From Halobellus inordinatus (GTDB lineage: Archaea; Halobacteriota; Halobacteria; Halobacteriales; Haloferacaceae), in NCBI RefSeq assembly GCF_024464655.1, contig NZ_JANHAV010000008.1, forward strand, positions 62,001 to 126,000: a DNA stretch of 64,000 bases. The letters run 5' to 3'. The notes beneath the pieces were generated by a model. That model did no database searches, was not told the DNA's origin, and was given only the letters and a program-made list of their open reading frames with translations. Made by a program: the position numbers and the translations under genes. How positions within the stretch are numbered: position 1 is the first letter of the stretch; each line of letters opens with the position of its first letter. Shown one piece after another: positions 61,175-64,000 of the stretch.

Positions 61175-61962
61175 CGGACTATCAGACCTGGGAGCGACGC
61201 ACGCCGCGCCAGCGGTTGGTACGATACGTCCTGATACTGGTCACACTCGTCGCAGCGGCCATCTCCTGGCGACTCTTACAGATAAATTATAATTACGTCG
61301 GCAGTGCCCCCGTGGAGTTTATGGACCTCGTGAATCGGATGTATCCGCCGGACGTCGGGTACACGACCGACATCCTCGGCCCCCTCATCGAGACAGTCCA
61401 CATCGCGATTCTCGGGACCGGACTGGCGTTACTGATGGCGATTCCAGTCGCGTTACTGGGTGCGGAAAACACGACGCCGAACAGACCCGGATTCGTCCTC
61501 GGGAAGTTCATCATCTCTGCGTCCCGGTCGGTGAACGTGATCATCTGGGCGCTGGTCTTCGTGATCATCTTCGGATCCGGCGCGCTCGCTGGAACGTTGG
61601 CTATCGCAGTGCGGTCGATCGGCTTCTGTTCGAAACTCCTCGCCGAGGCGATCGAGGAGATCGACACCGGCCAGGTCGAGGCGATCACGGCCACAGGCGC
61701 GAACTCGATCGAGGCGGCGATATACGGTATCGCACCGCAGATCAAGCCGGCGTTCATCGGCGTCGCCACCTACCGCTGGGACATCAACGTCCGCGCCTCG
61801 ACGATCATCGGGTTCGTTGGGGCCGGAGGAATCGGGGTCGAACTCAACACGTCGATCAACTTCTTCCGCTGGCAAGGCGTGCTGACGATCCTGCTTGCGA
61901 TCCTGGGGATCGTCATCTTCAGCGAAGTCACGTCGGCGTATCTGCGCCGTAAAGTTCGCTAA
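61171..61962 (+). CDS. phnE: Phosphonate-type ABC transporter permease 2
   Basis: Second PhnE-type permease, 263 residues, overlapping the first by four bases (ATGA). It has six helices, coupling segment EAITATGANSIEAAIYGIAPQ and YRWDINVRASTIIGFVGAGGIGVEL. Two different PhnE subunits are common in this transporter class. No C-P lyase gene follows in the window. Confidence 0.9.
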   Translation: MTDYQTWERRTPRQRLVRYVLILVTLVAAAISWRLLQINYNYVGSAPVEFMDLVNRMYPPDVGYTTDILGPLIETVHIAILGTGLALLMAIPVALLGAENTTPNRPGFVLGKFIISASRSVNVIIWALVFVIIFGSGALAGTLAIAVRSIGFCSKLLAEAIEEIDTGQVEAITATGANSIEAAIYGIAPQIKPAFIGVATYRWDINVRASTIIGFVGAGGIGVELNTSINFFRWQGVLTILLAILGIVIFSEVTSAYLRRKVR

Positions 61963-62058
61963 CTCGACATCTCGAGTTTTCGAATCGGGGTCGGAACAGC
62001 GAGCCGCTGGAACCCTGAGGTGGTGACCTGCCGTGGGCCAACTGATCCGAGCCACCGC

Positions 62059-63324
62059 TCACAGGAAGTGGACCGCGAGGACGCCAACCAATCCGAGCAT
62101 CGAGAGGTAGGCCGATCGGAGGGTGACAGGGCGGAACAGTTTCCGATTGATGCCGACGGCGAGCCACACTTTCACGAGGATGCTCGCCAGCGTCCCGGCC
62201 AAGACGCCCTGCGCAGCGACGCTCGGCGAGATCTGTCCCGTGCTCGTGAGCGAAACCGCGGTCGTCGTCGTTGTCCCACTCGAAAGCAGTCCGCTGAGGA
62301 AACTCGTGACGAGGAAGCCCGCGGTGCCGAACATCTGCTGTGCGCCCGCGGTAGCCACGAGCACGATCAAGAACAGCACGCCGAAGGTCAGCGCGTTCGC
62401 GCTGCTGAACGGCGAATCGAGATCAAGATCCATCTCGCCGCGCCAGTTCCGTTCGTAGCCGGTCAGGAGGACGCCGCCGACGGCGATGAGTCCGAGCGGG
62501 AGGCCGACGCTGAACGCCGATTGGGGGACGAACGCGACGACGATGATGAGGTTTCGGATCGCCATCGCGGCGTCGGCGACGAGAATCGTCGCCACCGCTA
62601 AGTCGAGGACGCCGAGGTTGGCCTTCGCCCGGTTCGCGATCTCACCGATGACCGCCGTCGAGTTGACGAGGCCGCCGAAAAAGCCCGTGATGAGCATTCC
62701 ACGGCCGCCGTAGCGTTGCATAATCGCGTAGTTCGCGAACCCGATGGCGCTGACGGCGATGACGAGCATCCAGATGAGTTGCGGATCGATGGCGTTCCAC
62801 GGCCCGTAGGTCCCCGAAGGGAGCAGCGGGTAGACGACGAACGCGATGATCGCGAACTCGGCCGCCCCGCGGACCTCCTGGTGTGAGAGTTGTTTCGCGA
62901 ACTGATGGAGTTCCCGGCGCAACACCAGGAGGAACGACGACGTGATCGCGATGACGACGCCCACGAGGACGTAGTCGCTCCCGACGAGGACGCCGACGAC
63001 GTACGCGACGAGCAGCGACGTCGACGTCGTCAACGCGAGACCGCTTTCCTCGTCTGCGGGTCCCTCACGGACGTCGGTCAGCACGCCGCGGAGCCCGAGA
63101 AGCATCCCCTGTGTGAGGACCAACAGTCCGCCGAGCGCCAGGAGGACAGTCTGCCCGATAGTCGCGGCCGCGACGCCGACGAGACTGGTCAGAGTGAACG
63201 TGCGGATGCCAGCGGACTTGTTCGACCACTCGCGCTCCAAGCCGAGCAGCATACCGAGCGCTCCCGCGACGAAGAGATTGAAGACGTTCGCGTCGATCGG
63301 GACGGTCTCGGGGCCAAACTGCAT
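62059..63324 (-). CDS. MgtC/DUF4010-type membrane protein
   Basis: Membrane protein of 421 residues with about 11-12 helices. The N-terminal third is MgtC-like (FNLFVAGALGMLLGLEREWSNKSAGIRTFTLTSLVG). The rest resembles DUF4010, with GFFGGLVNSTAVIGEI near 215-230 and LSGLLSSGTTTTTAVSLT near 345-362. MgtC relatives inhibit ATP synthase or act in Mg stress in bacteria; this role is not shown in archaea. ATG 63324 was chosen over an in-frame GTG three codons upstream. It is convergent with phnE. Confidence 0.82.
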   Translation of the reverse strand: MQFGPETVPIDANVFNLFVAGALGMLLGLEREWSNKSAGIRTFTLTSLVGVAAATIGQTVLLALGGLLVLTQGMLLGLRGVLTDVREGPADEESGLALTTSTSLLVAYVVGVLVGSDYVLVGVVIAITSSFLLVLRRELHQFAKQLSHQEVRGAAEFAIIAFVVYPLLPSGTYGPWNAIDPQLIWMLVIAVSAIGFANYAIMQRYGGRGMLITGFFGGLVNSTAVIGEIANRAKANLGVLDLAVATILVADAAMAIRNLIIVVAFVPQSAFSVGLPLGLIAVGGVLLTGYERNWRGEMDLDLDSPFSSANALTFGVLFLIVLVATAGAQQMFGTAGFLVTSFLSGLLSSGTTTTTAVSLTSTGQISPSVAAQGVLAGTLASILVKVWLAVGINRKLFRPVTLRSAYLSMLGLVGVLAVHFL

Positions 63325-63660
63325 CGTCGTCACCTACTGCCCGGACGAGCCCGGGCGAATTGAACATATGAGTATATACGACTATGTTCTCTATTTAGGA
63401 TATATAGACACCCAGATATAATTCTTTCGTGCATCCTGAGGGAGCCAGATAATAAATGTTATTTTTGTTTATAGTTAGATATTGCTCAAAAAAATCTCTC
63501 CTCTTTTTGTATATTAGGCCATCTAAAAGAACTAACTCTGGCTGAGGCAGTATTTAATAAATTTGTAGTTGTTTCTGGTGTGCTGTCGGCAACAGAGACT
63601 TCTTTTTAGGTCTGCCAAAAGTTCGAAAGTGGTTTTACAGATTAGGGTGGCCTAAAAGAT
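63325..63660. other. AT-rich divergent promoter region
   Basis: No gene is supportable in these 336 bases. The left part has several TATA-like runs (TATATA) for the leftward membrane gene. The right part has three TTAGG-type boxes near 63514, 63604 and 63642 for the iron-type binding protein. In between is a long AT stretch. Confidence 0.6.
63514..63657 (+). promoter_or_regulatory. Three DtxR/IdeR-like boxes
   Basis: Box 1 at 63514-63528, TTAGGCCATCTAAAA; box 2 at 63604-63620, TTTTAGGTCTGCCAAAA; box 3 at 63642-63657, TTAGGGTGGCCTAAAA. Box 3 is a clean TTAGG-CCTAA palindrome ending three bases before the ATG at 63661; box 2 sits upstream of the TATA region. The pattern matches iron-dependent repressors of the DtxR family (haloarchaeal Idr/SirR). 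Confidence 0.6.
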
Positions 63661-64000
63661 ATGGCGAGAAACACGGACGGGAACGCAACGCGACGAGACT
63701 ATCTTCGGTACGGCGCTGGCGTCGTTACCGCAGGTCTCCTCGCAGGGTGCAGCGGCGGGTCGGGGTCAGACACGACCGACACGGCGACACCAGAGACGGC
63801 GGCCGCAGACACCGAATCCGCCACGGCGACGCCCGAGGGAAGCGAATCCTACAGCGTCGAGATCGTGCCCGTCGGTGAGGTCACGTTCGAGTCGATTCCC
63901 GAGACGTGGGTCGCGAACAACGGTAGCTGGGCCGATATGGGGATCGCGCTGGGGCTCGAAGCACCGAAGGGCGTCTGGCTCCCGAGTCGCTATCACACCC
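63661..64000 (+). CDS. Iron-type ABC transporter binding protein (5' part)
   Basis: First 113 residues of a lipoprotein, cut by the window end. Tat signal RRDYLR at 11-16 and lipobox LAGC with Cys30, a Thr/Ala/Asp linker to about 62, then YSVEIVPVGEVTFESIPETWVANN. The VxFxxIPE.W pattern is typical of haloarchaeal binding proteins for iron-siderophore complexes. The three DtxR-like boxes in its promoter support an iron role. The substrate cannot be proved from a fragment. Confidence 0.75.
   Translation, partial: MARNTDGNATRRDYLRYGAGVVTAGLLAGCSGGSGSDTTDTATPETAAADTESATATPEGSESYSVEIVPVGEVTFESIPETWVANNGSWADMGIALGLEAPKGVWLPSRYHT

Overview
The window is chromosomal DNA from a haloarchaeon (class Halobacteria). 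Evidence: high GC; proteins very rich in Asp and Glu; archaeal ribosomal proteins (S19e, S6e), PDCD5, class I LysS and a MobB-MoaE fusion; Tat lipoprotein signals on every ABC binding protein; leaderless genes with a TATA box about 27 bp upstream; and many haloarchaea-only families (DUF5806, DUF5807, DUF7112, DUF7123, DUF7563; names from memory, not searched). The genus cannot be settled from the sequence alone.

Layout. 1-37,000 is ordinary core chromosome: isocitrate lyase (aceA, cut by the window edge) with a small repeat-containing ORF directly upstream; a beta-CASP hydrolase; a universal stress protein (Usp) cluster; DHH phosphoesterase; truA, hisS, PP-loop, PDCD5 and rps19e; thiL; two site-2-type proteases; moaE; pyrH-lysS; a LURP-one protein; pitA; oxidoreductases; pepF; rps6e; an M29 aminopeptidase; ATP-grasp; gnd; and a membrane 2Fe-2S ferredoxin. 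37,052-37,124 is tRNA-Arg(CCG).

From 37,112 to 49,862 lies an integrated genomic island. The 3' end of the tRNA is repeated at 49,847, and two more partial copies follow at 49,948 and 50,021. An intact tyrosine integrase sits at the right end, and base composition is visibly more AT-rich than the flanks. The cargo is unusual: four intact two-domain Usp genes and one broken one, a P2-type cation ATPase, a ferric-reductase-like cytochrome b, a Tat-exported 2Fe-2S ferredoxin lipoprotein, two amphi-Trp proteins, a PPOX flavoprotein and a DUF2267 protein plus a truncated copy. The set resembles bacterial hypoxia/dormancy regulons (Usp, CtpF-type ATPase, ferredoxin, PPOX or nitroreductase), here on an archaeal integrative element. 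It is the most interesting part of the window.

50,000-64,000 is a nutrient-uptake region. Two small genes are followed by an IclR regulator with a 19-bp palindrome next to its TATA box, then ugpBAEC-ugpQ (glycerol-3-phosphate/glycerophosphodiester uptake and hydrolysis) and phnDCEE (phosphonate-type uptake). A DUF4010/MgtC-like membrane protein follows, and then the start of an iron-type binding protein whose promoter carries three DtxR/IdeR-like boxes. The region appears devoted to phosphorus and iron scavenging.
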